This document shows positions 44,571-58,979 of a stretch of 64,000 bases of DNA, piece by piece. Source of the DNA: Entonaema liquescens. Taxonomy: Eukaryota; Ascomycota; Sordariomycetes; Xylariales; Xylariaceae. The translations under genes and the position numbers were made by a program. The notes under the pieces are model-generated. The model was not told where the DNA came from, did not search any database, and saw nothing but the letters and a program-made list of their open reading frames with translations. The number at the start of each line of letters is the position of its first letter. Positions within the stretch are counted from its first letter, which is position 1. Location of the stretch: the NCBI GenBank assembly GCA_902805475.1, contig CADCSX010000010.1:1416001-1480000 (forward strand), written 5' to 3'.

Positions 44571-45041
44571 GCGCCAGTGCGCAGGCAGAATAATGGCCCC
44601 GAGTTGTAGAGGGAGATTAGAGATGGAGAGGTGTTATCGGAATACGAGATTGCGATCGCAAGAGGTCGGTTGACGAATCGAGGGAGAGGATTATGTATCT
44701 AAATCTAAATTTTATTCTAATAAGAATCGATTCGATATACGGAATGGGCGCGACGATAGATAGATAGGTACGTACAGTTGACAAAGGAATCGGATAGAAT
44801 TGGGATAAGATTTGAAGGCCAAGAGACTCTAAAACGTCTTTGAAGGTTTAAAGTTGCGCTAGGTTGAGGATTGGGAAAATTCAATTCGATCTGTTCGATT
44901 AAACATGAAGTTTACCCTTGTACCTGCTCATTACGGCGCCGCTGTTCAATTGGTGTTACAGGGATTTATCGACGTGGGGAAGAAGGAACAGCCCACGTCA
45001 ACGTTTTTGGGGCTCGGCAGAAACGATTATCAGGGGGTTTA
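44571..45041. other. Upstream region of the YPT35-like gene
   Basis: Likely promoter and leader of the PX gene. No other coding region is seen. GC content starts to fall from about 44690. Confidence 0.5.
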
Positions 45042-45315
45042 TCCCTCGAGGACCTGAACAGGGGCCAAAAACTAGCGCTTCATAAACCATCATTAGTCTG
45101 ATCGCTCGACGTATCAAAAGGCAATATAAAATAGCTTCTCCGTTAAATATGTTTATGCTTTAAGAATTTGTTCAGAATTTGGCCTTTGCTTACGATTAAT
45201 TATAGAAATCAGCTATTCAAATCGCGTCCCGACTTAGATTTGGATAACAACGGCTGGTAGCGAGACTTGGCTTTTATGGGTCAAGTTTTTGGCCCCTGTT
45301 CAGGTCCTCGAGGGA
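45042..45315. mobile_element. MITE-like element with 32-bp terminal inverted repeats and TA duplication
   Basis: The ends are perfect inverted repeats of 32 bp beginning TCCCTCGAGGACCTGAACAG (45042-45073 and 45284-45315). Each end is flanked by TA (45040-45041 and 45316-45317). TA flanks, long inverted repeats and a 274-bp length without a transposase fit a non-autonomous Tc1/mariner-type MITE, the group that includes fungal Fot1/pogo. No relative can be confirmed here. Confidence 0.75.
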
Positions 45316-46619
45316 TAGGCTGGTTGGGTTCGTCTTATCGATTATCTATGTTGTGCTACAGTACGACACTAAGAGGTGCTCTTATCGGTTGTGATGTAGA
45401 CTCTAAAATCTGACATGTCTTTTTTTTAAACTTTATTATTCCTCGAAAACATATAGTTATAATTTATTTAATATTAATTATATATTCAACCATTAAATCG
45501 TGTAAATATCGTGTTAATGTTTTATTTTTTAAGTTTTTATTATTTATTAAATTTTTTAATTATTTATTATATAAATTACCGTATTTATCACGTTAAATAT
45601 AAATATTATTTTTTTTATTTTTAATTTATAAAAAATATATTTAATAATAAAAATATACATGTTTAACGTAATTTAATAAAACGAAAATTTAAGTTTTTAT
45701 AAAATGTAATTATAATATAATTATTTTATTTATGTAAATTGGTTTTTTTATTATTTAAATTATAAAATTTAAAAAATGCGAATTAAAAAACGAATAACGT
45801 TTAAATTTTTTAAAAAAAACCCCACGGTTTTTAAAAAAAACAAAGTTAATTCGGTAATATAATGTGGATTAAATCGGTAATAATTATAATTAATTTATAT
45901 TAATAAATATTTAACTTCGTATATAAATTTATTAATAAAGTTTTATAATTTTTAATTAATTTTATTTTTCGAATTTTTACAATTTTAATTTTTTAAAATT
46001 GTCAATTTTATAATATAAATAATTAAAAATTATACGGTCGTATACGCGTATTTTAAAATAAAAATACGAGATTTTTTTTAATTAAATAATATATTAATTA
46101 ATCGATTAATTAATTAATTAATTGATTAATTAATTGATTAATTTATTAATTAAAATTTAAAATCGATAAAGTTATTTAAAATTAATGGTAAATTAAAAAA
46201 TCTCAAATTTAATAAAATAAATATTAAAAATACGATTACGTATTATAATAAAACTTTATTATAACGAATTAAATATATAACGAATTCATTCGATAATAAA
46301 TTAAATTACCGTTTTATCGAATTTTATATGTAAAATAACGAATTTTTTTATATAATAAATTCGTTAATTTTTTAAATTAATTATTATTAAATTTATTATA
46401 AAATATACGAATTTTAAAAAATTAATAAATTTTAAATAATTAAAATTAAATAAATTTAAAAAATTTAATTTTAAAATTTAATTTAATTTAATAAAAATAA
46501 AATTATAAATTTATAAAAATTAAATATAATTATAAAGTTTTTAATATTTTAATTATTAATAAAATTTAATATTTAATGGTTATTTATTAAAATAATTAAA
46601 TTTTTAATATATTTTTAAT
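45316..46619. other. Proximal edge of the AT-rich block
   Basis: At about 45420 base composition drops sharply to very low GC. Remaining C and G are mostly in CpG. An (ATTA)n-like palindromic stretch lies at about 46092-46155. No gene is possible given dense stops. The decayed sequence does not match the LTR family next to it, so it is some other eroded repeat or AT-rich filler. Confidence 0.6.
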
Positions 46620-46624
46620 TTAAT

Positions 46625-46838
46625 TATTAATAAATACGTACGTAAAAAAAATAATAATAAAACAATAATAAATAAATAAATAAATTAAAATTAATATATT
46701 AATATTATTTAAAAAAAAAACTATTTATTATTAAAAAATAAAAAAAATATATTTTTTATATAATTTAAAATATATAAATATTTTTTTATGTTAAATATAT
46801 ATTACGTAATAATATATATAATTATCATTTAATTATTA
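46625..46838 (+). repeat. 5' LTR of copy 1
   Basis: A 214-bp unit starting TATTAATAAATACGTACG and ending TTTAATTATTA. It aligns along its length with the other four LTRs in the window. Confidence 0.88.
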
Positions 46839-49800
46839 TTTATTTTATTTTTTTTTTACAATTAATTAATTACGAATTTAATATTTGTTTTACATTTTAT
46901 TTATTTTTTTAATTATAAGTTAATTTAATTGTTTTTTATTAATATTTTTATTATTTTATTAAAAAATATTTTAATTATTATATTTATAAAATTACAAATA
47001 CCGTATATTTATTAAACGTTATTTATTTCCCGGTTTTTATATAATTACTTTAATACCATTAAATTAATTATTAACTTTTTTTTATTTATATTATTTATTT
47101 ATATTAAATATTAATATAAAAAAAGAAATTAATATATAAAATTAATAAAACGCGGGAAAATAATAAATGTTTTAAAATAATATTAATTATATAATAAATT
47201 ATATATTTTATATTAAATTTTTAAATTATTCCATAAATTTTATTAATAAACACGTTATAAATAACTTATTTACATTTGGTAAATAATTAATAAATAATGT
47301 TATTTATAATTTAAATTTTATTATTTTAAAAAATAAGTTTTTTATTATTTAAAACGATAATATAATTAATTTATAAATTTAAATTTTTATTATTCGCAAA
47401 TAATTTATTAATAAAAATATATAAACATAAATTTTAAAAGTTTAAATTAACGTAATAAAACTTTCGTTTTTAATTATTTATTTACTATTAAATTTTAATA
47501 TTAAAAACTTTAATTTTTTTTAATTTTAATTTTACATATTATATTATTATTATATAATTAAACGTAATTTTAAATTAACAAATTAATAAAATATATATTT
47601 TTTAAATTTTTTATTTTATAAATTATTTAATTATATTTGGAAATTTTAAATTTAATAATTTAAATTTTTTAACTTAATTTTTTTATATAATAAAAATTTT
47701 ATAATTTTTTTTATAAATTATAATATATAAATTATTAAAATTTTCGGTTTTTTTATTTAATATTTTTTAAAAACATATTTTAATTTTTACTTTAATTAAT
47801 ATTTTATTTTTTATAATAAAAAATTCTATAATATTAATATTAAAAATATTATTTAAAAATTAATAATTTTAAATAAATCTATAGTTATTATTATTAAATA
47901 AAAGTTAAATATTAATGATTTTATATATAATTTTTCTTAATTATATCTTAAATAAATTTCGAATTAATATATATTAAATTTAATAAAATTATATAATAAT
48001 TTATTAATATATAATAACATTTTTTTAAAATATTTATATTTTAATTTAATTAACATTTATACATAAATTATCTTTAATATAAGCATTTTAAATTAAATAT
48101 AAATTATAATAATATTTTTTATTATAATTTTCATTTTTTTTTAACAAAATATAAAAATTAAAATTAAAATAAATCATTAATTAACTATTTAAATAATAAA
48201 TACATAAATTATAATTAATTTTTTATTAAAATCATTATAACTTTAAACTATTAATTATAACTTTTTATAAAAAATAAAAATATTTTTACTTTTAATTTTA
48301 CAAATTATTTATAATTTAAAAATTATTACATTTTTATATATTTTTAAATTATATATTACCGGTTTTAAAATATTTTCCTTAAATAAAACATTTAATTTTT
48401 TTATATCCAAAACTTTATATAGTTTTTTTAATGTAATTATTTTTTTATTTTTTTAAAATTATATTATTAAAGTAAAATTATTTTATTCTTTAATAGTAAT
48501 AAATAACGTAACGATATAAGAAAAATTATTAATAAATATAAAGTTTTCTTTAAAAATAATTTAATAATTGTTAAAATTAAAAATAAGTTTAAATAATTTA
48601 ATTTTAAATTTTTTAATTAATATTAGTTTTTTTTTAAATTAAATATAAAGTTTAATATAGGAATTTTAAAACGTAAATATATTATTAAATACGTTTAAAA
48701 CAATAATAACATTTTTATTAATAATTAAAATAACTTTATATAATTTTTTTTATTCGCTTTTCTTTTAATAAACAAATATTTTATTATTAATAAAAAAGAA
48801 TATTAAAAAAAATTTTTTAATATCAAAATTATTACAAATATTTAAAACGTTACAAATTAAATATTATAATTTAATCTTTTTAATTTCCATTATTATTTTT
48901 TAAATTATTTACGTTTTTTACGTTTATAAAAAAATAAATAATAAATCCATATTAATTTTTAAATAAACGTTAAAAATTAAAAAAGTTAAAATAAAATTAT
49001 TTAAATTAACAATATTATTTACCGTTTTAATAATTATTTAAAATTATAATATATTTAAAATAAAGTTTTAAAATTTAATTATTATAATTTCATACGTTTA
49101 ATAAATAAAATTATAATATTTTTTAATTTTATTAATTAATTAATATATTTTAATTAATATTTAATAACAAGTAATTTTAACCATATAAACCTCATTTTTA
49201 AATTTAATATTATTAAAATTAATTTTAATATTATATATAATAATATTTAAAAGTTTAAAATAAATCTTAATTTAATATTATTTTAATATTTTTTATATTT
49301 TTTTAATTAATAAATTTTTTATAAAACGTATTATTTAAAAATTAATAATTACATTAATTATATATAAAATTAATTATTTATTAAAATATATAATATTAAT
49401 AATTATTTTATAATTAAAATTTATATTAAAATTTTTTAAATTAAATTTAAACTTTTATAAAATTTTATTTTTAATTTAATAATAATAATAAAATTTATTA
49501 ATTTCTTTAAAATTATTAATATTAATATTATATTTTAATTTATTTAATAAATTATAAAATTTATTAATTAATAAATAATTAAAATAAATATAAAAACGTT
49601 ATAATTTATTTTTTATAAAATAAATAACGTTTTTAAAATAAAATTATAAATATTTTCATTTTTTAATAATATTAATTATTATTTTATTTTTATATATTAA
49701 TTAATTAATAATATTATTAAAATATATATTTAATCAGTTTATATTTTTTAAAAAAAGCAAAAACAGGATATTTAATTTTATAATATAAAGATTTATTTTA

Positions 49801-52367
49801 TTAAATAAAATATTAATTATAATTATTTTTAAAAATTTAATTAATTATTTATTATTAAATTTAATATTTGTTTTTTTTACATAAAATTTATCTATCTTTA
49901 ATTATTAATCTAAATATTCTTTAATAAAAATAAAATATTAATTTTTTTTAATTATAAATATATATATTATATTTATATTAAATATAATATTTTAAAAAAT
50001 ATTCTTTATATATTAATTTAAAATAAAAATAATATTAAATTTTTTATTTTTAAATAAATTTAAAATAATAATATAATATTAAAACATTTAATTAAATAAA
50101 AATATTATTATTAAAAATAAATCATTTTTGCTATCCAAATTTAAAAATAAATTAATAATATTTTCATTTTAATTAAATTTTAAATTAAAATTATTAATCC
50201 TTTTAAAATTTACAAAGAAAATTATATAATTTTTCTTAAAAAAACTTTATTTAATTTTTTATATTTTTTTAATCTTTTTATATTTATATTTTAAATATTT
50301 TGTTAATTAACATTTTTTTTTTTTATAAATTTAATAATAATATTTTTATTTTTTTATTTATTTAAAATTATATTTATTCCTTTTATCATTACAATAATAT
50401 TTTTAATTAATATAATTAATATAATTAATATAATTATTATTATTATTATTACTATATCCATTAATGAAAAATTATTATATATTTTTTATAATTTTATATA
50501 TTTTAATTAATATTTAAAATTTATTTATTAAATTTTCGAATTATATAAATAATATAAAAAAAACGTGTTAAAATTAAAATACAATTCGACATATTTAATA
50601 TATTATAATAATAAATTATTATTTATTTTAAAAATTATAATTTAAAATTTTTTAATATAATAAAAATTTATTAAAAAATAATTATAATATTTTTATATTA
50701 TTTTTCCTTTAATTTTATTTTTTTACTTTAATATTAAAAAATGTTATTAATATTTAATTATAATAATTTAAATTTTATTTTATTTAATATTAAAATAACG
50801 TTTTATAATAAAATATATATTTATGAAATATTAATATTAAAATATATTATAGAAAAAATAAATAATTGTTTTTTTAATTAAAATAATAAAAAATATAATA
50901 TGAAATTATATTTATTAAATTTCTATTATATAATATATATTTAAGAAAAATTTAAATTTATTTTTAAAAATATTATATAATTTTTTTATATAGTTATTTT
51001 CAATATTTTAAGTTTTTTTAAAATGTTTTATAATAATAAAAAAGTATATTTTATTAACAACGCGTGCCGAAGAAACTTTATAATAAATTTAAGTTTATTA
51101 ATTATTAATAAATATAAAGGTTTATTTTTAAAAGTTTATTATTTATATAAACAATGGAGTTATTTAAAAAAAAAACCATAATTTTTTATTAATAAATTTC
51201 TTTCATTTATTTTAACGTTTAAAAAAAACATTAAAGTTATATATAAACCATTTAATAACGGTTTAAAAAGTTTAAAAACATTTCTTATAATAAATAAAAT
51301 AATTTACTTTTACACCGGATTAATTCCTTATTTAAAATTATATTTTAAAGTATTATTTATTTATCTTAAATAAAATATAAACGGTTTTTATAAAACGGTA
51401 AAAAAAAGGAATAAAAAAAAAATTAAATACCGTTTAAAAGTTATTTTAAATCTTTTATTAAAGTTAAATTATTAAATATTAATAATTTAATATTTTTTAT
51501 AAATTAAAGATAAAATATTTTATAAAAAAACAAAATAATAAAACGCATGATAAAAAAAAAAATTATATTAAAAAAAGGGGAAATGGTGTTAATTATAAAA
51601 TAAATAAAATAAATTAAATATAAAAAAAAAATTTTTTAATAAAAGTAATATTAAAAAAAAAAAAATATTTTATATATATAACTTTATAAATAAACATTTA
51701 TAAGATAAAAAACATTAATTATTAATATATTAATATTTAAAAATATATAAATTTCGTACGTTAAAATAAATAAATTTTTTTTTAATATTATAAATTAAAA
51801 TTTTCCATATTAATATATTAAGTTATTTTTATTATATTTTTTCTAATTTATTAAAATTCCAAATTAACAAACCATTTATTTACATAAAATTAATAAAAGA
51901 TTTTACATAATTAATATTATATTAACTTATATAAATACTTTATTACATTAACGTAATTTTTAATATTAATTATAATATTTTTAATATAACCGTAAAATTT
52001 ATTATTATAAATTTTTAAAATTACTTTTTATATTCGTTTAATGTTTTTTTAAATATTCGAACATATAAAACATTTTTATTAATAATTTTAAAATTTATTA
52101 AAATAAAAAATGCTTAAATATTTTTTTATTAAAATATTATTTTTATAAAATTTATAATTTCCCATTTTACTATTATGTAATCGAAATATTAAATAAAAAT
52201 TATCGTTATTTAATTAAAAAAATAATTTAATAATTTTTATAATTTATTTATATTTTTTTACTTAATTAAATCATTATTTATAATTCGGATTTACGTTTAC
52301 GTAAAATTCTTTAATTATAATATTATAAAAAAAATTAATATTATAAATAATAAAAATATTAATAATA

Positions 52368-52581
52368 TGATAGTTGAATGATAACCGTACATATTATTAC
52401 GTAATATATATTTAATATAAAAAAATATTTATATATTTTAAATTATATAAAAAACGTATTTTTTTTATTTTTTAATAATAAATAATTTCTTTTTTAAATA
52501 TTATTAATATATTAATTTTAATTTATTTATTTATTTATTATTATTTTATTATTATTTTTTTTATATATATATTTATTAATA
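52368..52581 (-). repeat. 3' LTR of copy 2
   Basis: A 214-bp reverse-complement LTR. Its outer end reads TGATAGTTGAATG on the + strand, the complement of the LTR terminus CATTCAACTATCA. Confidence 0.88.
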
Positions 52582-55500
52582 TTAATTAATATTATTAAAT
52601 TTATAATAATATAAATTAATAAAATTAAAAAAGTTATTATTATAATAATTTAAAAAATCTTATTATAATAATATATATAATATTAATATAATATTTTCTA
52701 TTAAAATAATTAAATTATTTATAATAAATTACCATTTTACCCCATTTTATAATTTATTTAAATTTATATTTATATATAATAATTTAAATTTATTATTATT
52801 ATTAATACCATTATTATTTATAATATTAATTTCTTTTATAATATTATAATTAAAAAATTTTATATAAATATAAATTTAAATTATAAATAATAATTTAATT
52901 AAGTAAAAAAATATAAATAAGTTATAAAAATTATTAAATTATTTTTTTAATTAAATAATAATAATTTTTATTTAACATTTTAATTATATAGTAATAAAAT
53001 AAAAAACTATAAATTTTATAAAAATAATATTTTAATAAAAAAATATTTAAATATTTTTTATTTTAATAAATTTTAAAATTATTAATAAAAATATTTTATA
53101 TATTTAAATATTTAAAAAAATATTAAATAAATATAAAAAATAATTTTAAAAATTCGTAATAGTAAATTTTATAATTATATTAAAAATATTATAATTAATA
53201 TTAAAAATTACGTTAATATAATAAAATATTTATATAAATTAATATAATATTAATTACGTAAAATCTTTTATTAACTTTATATAAATAAATAATTTACTAA
53301 TTTAAAATTTTAATAAATTAAAAAAAATATAATAAAAATAACTTAATGTATTAACATAAAAAATTTTAATTTATAATATTAAAAAAAAACCCGTTTATTT
53401 TAACGTATAAAGATTTATATATTTTCGGGTATTAATATATTAATAATTAACATTTTTTAACCCGTAAATATTTATTTATAAAACCATATAAATAAAGCAA
53501 ATTTCTTTTTTTAATATTACTTTTATAAAAAACTTTTTTTTTCATATTTAATTCGCCTTACTTACTTTATAATTAACACCACTTCCTTTTTTTTTAATAT
53601 AACTTTTTTTTTTATTACGCATTTTATTACTTTATCTTTTTATAAAATATTTTATTTTTAATTTATAAAAAGTACCAAACTATTAATATTTAACAATTTA
53701 ACTTTAATAAAAAACTTAAAATAACTTTTAAATAATATTTAACTTTTTTTCCCTGCCCTTTCTTTTTATTACCTTATAAAAGCCGCCTATATCTTATTTA
53801 AAATAAATAAATAATATCCTAAAATACAACCTTAAATAAAGAATTAACTTAATATAAAAATAAACTATTCCATTTATTATAAAAAATATCTTTAAATCTT
53901 TTAAACTGCTACTAGATAACTTATACATAACCCCAACATTTCCTTTAAACGCCAAAATAAATAAAAGAAACCTATTAATAAAAAACTATAATTTTTTTTT
54001 TTAAATAACTCTATTATTTACATAAATAATAAACTTTTAAAAATAAACTTTTATATTTATTAATAATTAATAAACTTAAACTTATTATAAGATTTTTTTA
54101 ACATATATCATTAATAAAATATATTTTTTTATTATTGTAAAATATTTTAAAAAAGTTTAAAATATTAAAAATAATTATATAAAAAAACTATATAATATTT
54201 TTAAAAATAAATTTAAATTTTTCTTAAATATATACTATATAATAAAAATCTAATAAATATAATTCCATATTATATTTTCCATTATTTTAATTAAAAAAAC
54301 AATTATTTACTTTTTTTATAACATATTTTAACATTAATATTTTATAAATATATATTTTATTATAAAACATCATTTTAATATTAAATAAAATAAAATCTAA
54401 TATTATTATAATTAAACATTAATAATATTTTTTAATATTAAAATAAAAAAATAAAATTAAAAAAAAAACGATATAAAAATATTTTAATTATTTTTTAATA
54501 AACTTTTATTATATTAAAAAACTTTAAATTATAATTTTTAAAATAAATAATAATTTATTACTGCAATATATTAAATATATTAAATTATACCTTAATTTTA
54601 ACACATTTTTTTTATATTATTTATATAATTTAAAAATTTAATAAATAAATTTTAAATATTAATTAAAATATATAAAATTATAAAAAGTATATAATAATTT
54701 TTTATTAATAAATATAATAACAATAATAATAATAATTATATTAATTATATTAATTAAAAATATTACCATAATAATAAAAAGAATAAATATAATTTTAAAT
54801 AAATAAAAAAATAAAAACGCTATTATTAAATTTATAAAAAAAAAAAATATTAATTAATAAAATACTTAAAATATAAATATAAAAAAACTAAAAAAATATA
54901 AAAAATTAAACAAAATTTATTTAAAAAAAACTATATAATTTTCTTAACAAATTTTAAAAAAATTAACAATTTTAATTTAAAATTTAATTAAAATAAAAAT
55001 ATTATTAATTTATTTTTAAATTTAAATAATAAAAATAATTTATTTTTAATAATAATATTTTTATTTAATTAAATGTTTTAATATTATATTATAATTTTAA
55101 ATTTATTTAAAGATAAAAAATTTAATATTATTTTTATTTTAAATTAATATATAAAAAACATTTTTTAAAATATTATATTTAATATAAATATAATATATAT
55201 ATTTATAATTAAAAAAAATTAATATTTTACTTTTATTAAAAAATATTTAGATTAATAATTAAAAATAAATAAATTTTATATAAAAAAAATAAATATTAAA
55301 TTTAATAATAAATAATTAATTAAATTTTTAAAAATAATTATAATTAATATTTTATTTAATAAAATAAATTTTTATATTATAAAATTAAATATTTTGTTTT
55401 TATTTTTTTTAAAAAATATAAATTAATTAAATATATATTTTAATAATATTATTAATTAATTAATATATAAAGATAAAATAATAATTAATATTATTAAAAA

Positions 55501-58327
55501 ATAAAGATATTTATGGTTTCATTTTAAAAACGTTATTTATTTTATAAAAAATAAATTATAATATTTTTATATTTGTTTTAATTATTTATTAATTAATAAA
55601 TTTTATAATTTATTAAATAAATTAAAATATAATATTAATATTAATAATTTTAAAGAAATTAATAAATTTTATTATTATTATTAAATTAAAAGTAAAGTTT
55701 TATAAAGGTTTAAATTTAATTTAAAAAATTTTAATATAGATTTTAATTATAAAATAATTATTAATATTATATATTTTAATAAATAATTAATTTTATATAT
55801 AATTAACGTAGTTATTAATTTTTAAATAATATATTTTATAAAAAATTTATTAATTAAAAAAATATAAGAAATATTAAAATAATATTAAATTAATATTTAT
55901 TTTAAATTTCCGAATATTATTATATATAATATTAAAACCAATTTTAATAATATTAAGTTTAAAAATAAAATTTATATAATTAAAGTTATTTATTATTAAG
56001 TATTAATTAAAACGTATTAATTAATTAGTAAAATTAAAAAATATTATAAATTTATTTATTAAATATATGAAATTATAATAATTAAGTTTTAAAATTTTAT
56101 TTTAAATACGTTATAATTTTAGATAATTATTAAAGTAATAAATAATATTGTTAATTTAAATAATTTTATTTTAACTTTTTTAATTTTTGGCGTTTATTTA
56201 AAAATTAATATAAATTTACCATTTATTTTTTTATAAATATAAAAAATATAAATAATTTAAAAAATAATAATAAAAGTTAAAAAGATTAAGTTATAACATT
56301 TAATTTGTAATATTTTAAATATTTGTAATAGTTTTAATATTAAGAAGATTTTTTTAATGTTTTTTTTTATTAATAATAAAATACTTATTTATTAAAAAAA
56401 AAGTAAATAAAAAAAATTATATAAAGTTATTTTAATTATTAATAAAAATATTATTATTGTTTTAAACGTATTTAATAATATATTTACGTTTTAAAATTTT
56501 TATATTAAATTTTATATTTAGTTTAAAAAAAAGTTAATGTTAATTAAAAAATTTAAAATTAAATTATTTAAATTTATTTTTAATTTTAACAATTATTAAA
56601 TTATTTTTAAAAAAGATTTTATATTTATTAACGATTTTTCTTATATTATTACGTTATTTGTTATTATTAAAAAATAAAATAATTTTATTTTAATAATATA
56701 ATTTTGGAAAAAATAAGAAAATAATTATATTAAGAAAATTATATAAGATTTTAAATATAAAAAAATTAAATGTTTTATTTAAAGAAAATATTTTAAAATT
56801 AGTAATATATAATTTAAAAATATATAAAAGTATAATAATTTTTAAATTATAAATAATTTGCAAAATTAAAGATAAAAATATTTTTATCTTTTATAAAAAA
56901 TCATAATTAATGATTTAAAATTATAATGATTTTAATAAAGAATTGATTATGATTTATGTATTTATTATTTAAAAAGTTAATTAATAATTTATTTTAATTT
57001 TAACTTTTATGTTTTATTAAAAAAAGATGAAAATTATAATAAAAGATATTATTATAGTTTATATTTAATTTAAAACGTTTATATTAAAGATAATTTATAT
57101 ATAAGTGTTAATTAAATTAAAATATAAATATTTTAAAAAGATATTATTATATATTAATAAACCATTATATAATTTTATTAAATTTAATATATATTAATTT
57201 AAAATTTATTTAAAATATAATTAAAAAAAATTATATATGAAATTATTAATATTTAACCTTTATTTAATGATAACGATTACGGATTTATTCGAAATTATTG
57301 ATTTTTAAATAAATAATATTTTTAATATTAATATTATAAAATTCTTTATTGTAAAAAATAAAGTATTAATTAAGGTAAAAATTAAAATATGTTTTTAAAA
57401 AGTATTAAACAAAAAAACCGAAAACTTTAATGGTTTATATATTACGGTTTATAAAAAAAGTTATAAAGTTTTTACCATATAAAAAAACCAAATTAAAAAG
57501 TTTAAATTATTAAATTTAAAATCTTTAAATATAATTAAATAATTTATAAAATAAAAAACTTAAAAAACATATATTTTATTAATTTACCAATTTGAGGTTA
57601 CGTTTGATTATATAATAATAATATAATACGTAAAATTAAAATTAAAGGAAATTAAAATTTTTAACGTTAAAATTTAATAATAAATAAATAATTAAAAATA
57701 AAAGCTTTATTATGTTAACTTAAATTTTTAAAATTTACGCTTATATATCTTCATTAATAAATTATTTATAAATAATAAAAACTTAAATTTATAAATTAAT
57801 TACATTATTATTTTAAATAATAAAAAACTTATTTTTTAAGATAATGAAATTCGAATCATAAATAACATCATTCATTAATTATCTATTAAATATAAATAAA
57901 TTACTCGTAATATATTTATTAATAAAATCTATGAAATAATTTAAAAATTTAATATAAAATATATGATTTATTATATAATTAATACCATTTTAAAACGCTT
58001 ATCATTTTTTCGCGTTTTATTAATTTTATATATTAATTTTTTTTTTTTATATTAATATTTAATATAAATAAATAATACAAACGAAAAAAGGTTAATAATC
58101 GATTTAATAATATTAAAATAATTATATAAAAATTAGAAAATAAATAACGTTTAATAAATATACAGTATTTGTAACTCCGCGGACGTAATAATTAAAATAT
58201 CCTTTAATAAAATAATAAAAACATTAGTGAAAAATAATTAAATTAATTTATAATTAGAAAAATAAGTGAAATATAAAATAAATGTTAAGTTTGCAATTAA
58301 TTAATTGCGAAAAAAAAATAAAATAAA

Positions 58328-58541
58328 TAATAATTAAATGATAATTGTACGTATTATTACGTAATACGTATTTAACATAAAGAAATATTTATATACTTTA
58401 AATTATATAAAAAACGCGTTTCTCTTATTTTTTAATAATAAATAATTTCTTTTTTAAACATTATCAATACACTAATTTTAACTCATTTATTTACTTATTA
58501 TTGTTTTACTATTATTCTTTTTACATACATATTTACCAATA
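58328..58541 (-). repeat. 5' LTR of copy 2
   Basis: A 214-bp reverse-complement LTR ending CATATTTACCAATA on the + strand, just before the TAATA duplication. It keeps more C and G than the other LTRs. Confidence 0.88.
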
Positions 58542-58761
58542 TAATAATAATAAATTTAAATTATTATATATAAATATAAATTCGAATAAATTATAAAATA
58601 AAATAAAACGGTAATTTATTATAAATAATTTAATTACTTTAATAAAAAATATTATATTAATATTACATATATTATTATAATAAAATCTTTTAAATTGTTA
58701 TAATAATGACTTTTTTAACTTTATTAATTTATATTATTACAAGTTTAATAATATTAATTAA

Positions 58762-58974
58762 TATTAATAAATACATATATAAAAAAAATAATAATAAAAT
58801 AATAATGAATAAATAAATAAATTAAAATTAATATATTAATATTATTTAAAAAAAAATTATTTATTATTAAAAAATAAAAAAAACACATTTTTTATATAAT
58901 TTAAAATATATAAATACTTCTTTATATTAAATACGTATTACGTAATAATATGTACAATTATTATTTAACCATCA
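58762..58974 (+). repeat. 3' LTR of copy 1
   Basis: A 213-bp unit starting TATTAATAAATACATATA and ending TTTAACCATCA, followed by the TTAAT duplication. The 215 bp before it match, in reverse complement, 52582-52797 beside the 3' LTR of copy 2. Confidence 0.88.
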
Positions 58975-58979
58975 TTAAT

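Larger units (their letters stand above)
52368..58541 (-). mobile_element. LTR retrotransposon copy 2 (complete, nested in copy 1, minus strand)
   Basis: A 6174-bp element of the same family inserted in reverse orientation near the 3' end of copy 1. Its LTRs are 58328-58541 (5') and 52368-52581 (3'). The insertion made an exact 5-bp duplication TAATA (52363-52367 and 58542-58546). Its 5' LTR still begins with TATTGG, closer to the ancestral end than the other copies. Internal sequence is the reverse complement of copy 1, with position sums close to 105168. All frames are broken by stops. Confidence 0.9.
46625..58974 (+). mobile_element. LTR retrotransposon copy 1 (complete, interrupted by copy 2, RIP-decayed)
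   Basis: Copy 1 runs 46625-52367, is interrupted by copy 2, and resumes at 58547-58974, about 6.17 kb in all. Its 5' LTR is 46625-46838 and its 3' LTR 58762-58974. The element is flanked by exact 5-bp duplications TTAAT (46620-46624 and 58975-58979). LTR ends read TATTAATAAA...ATCA and fit an original TGTTGG...ATCA after RIP-type G-to-A change. No open frame longer than a few dozen codons survives, so gag/pol and the superfamily (Gypsy or Copia) cannot be read. Confidence 0.88.

Noticed and set aside
52368..58974. A 6-kb terminal-inverted-repeat transposon in the AT-rich block
   Set aside because: The inverted ends are explained better by LTRs of two oppositely oriented nested copies, confirmed by two separate 5-bp target duplications.
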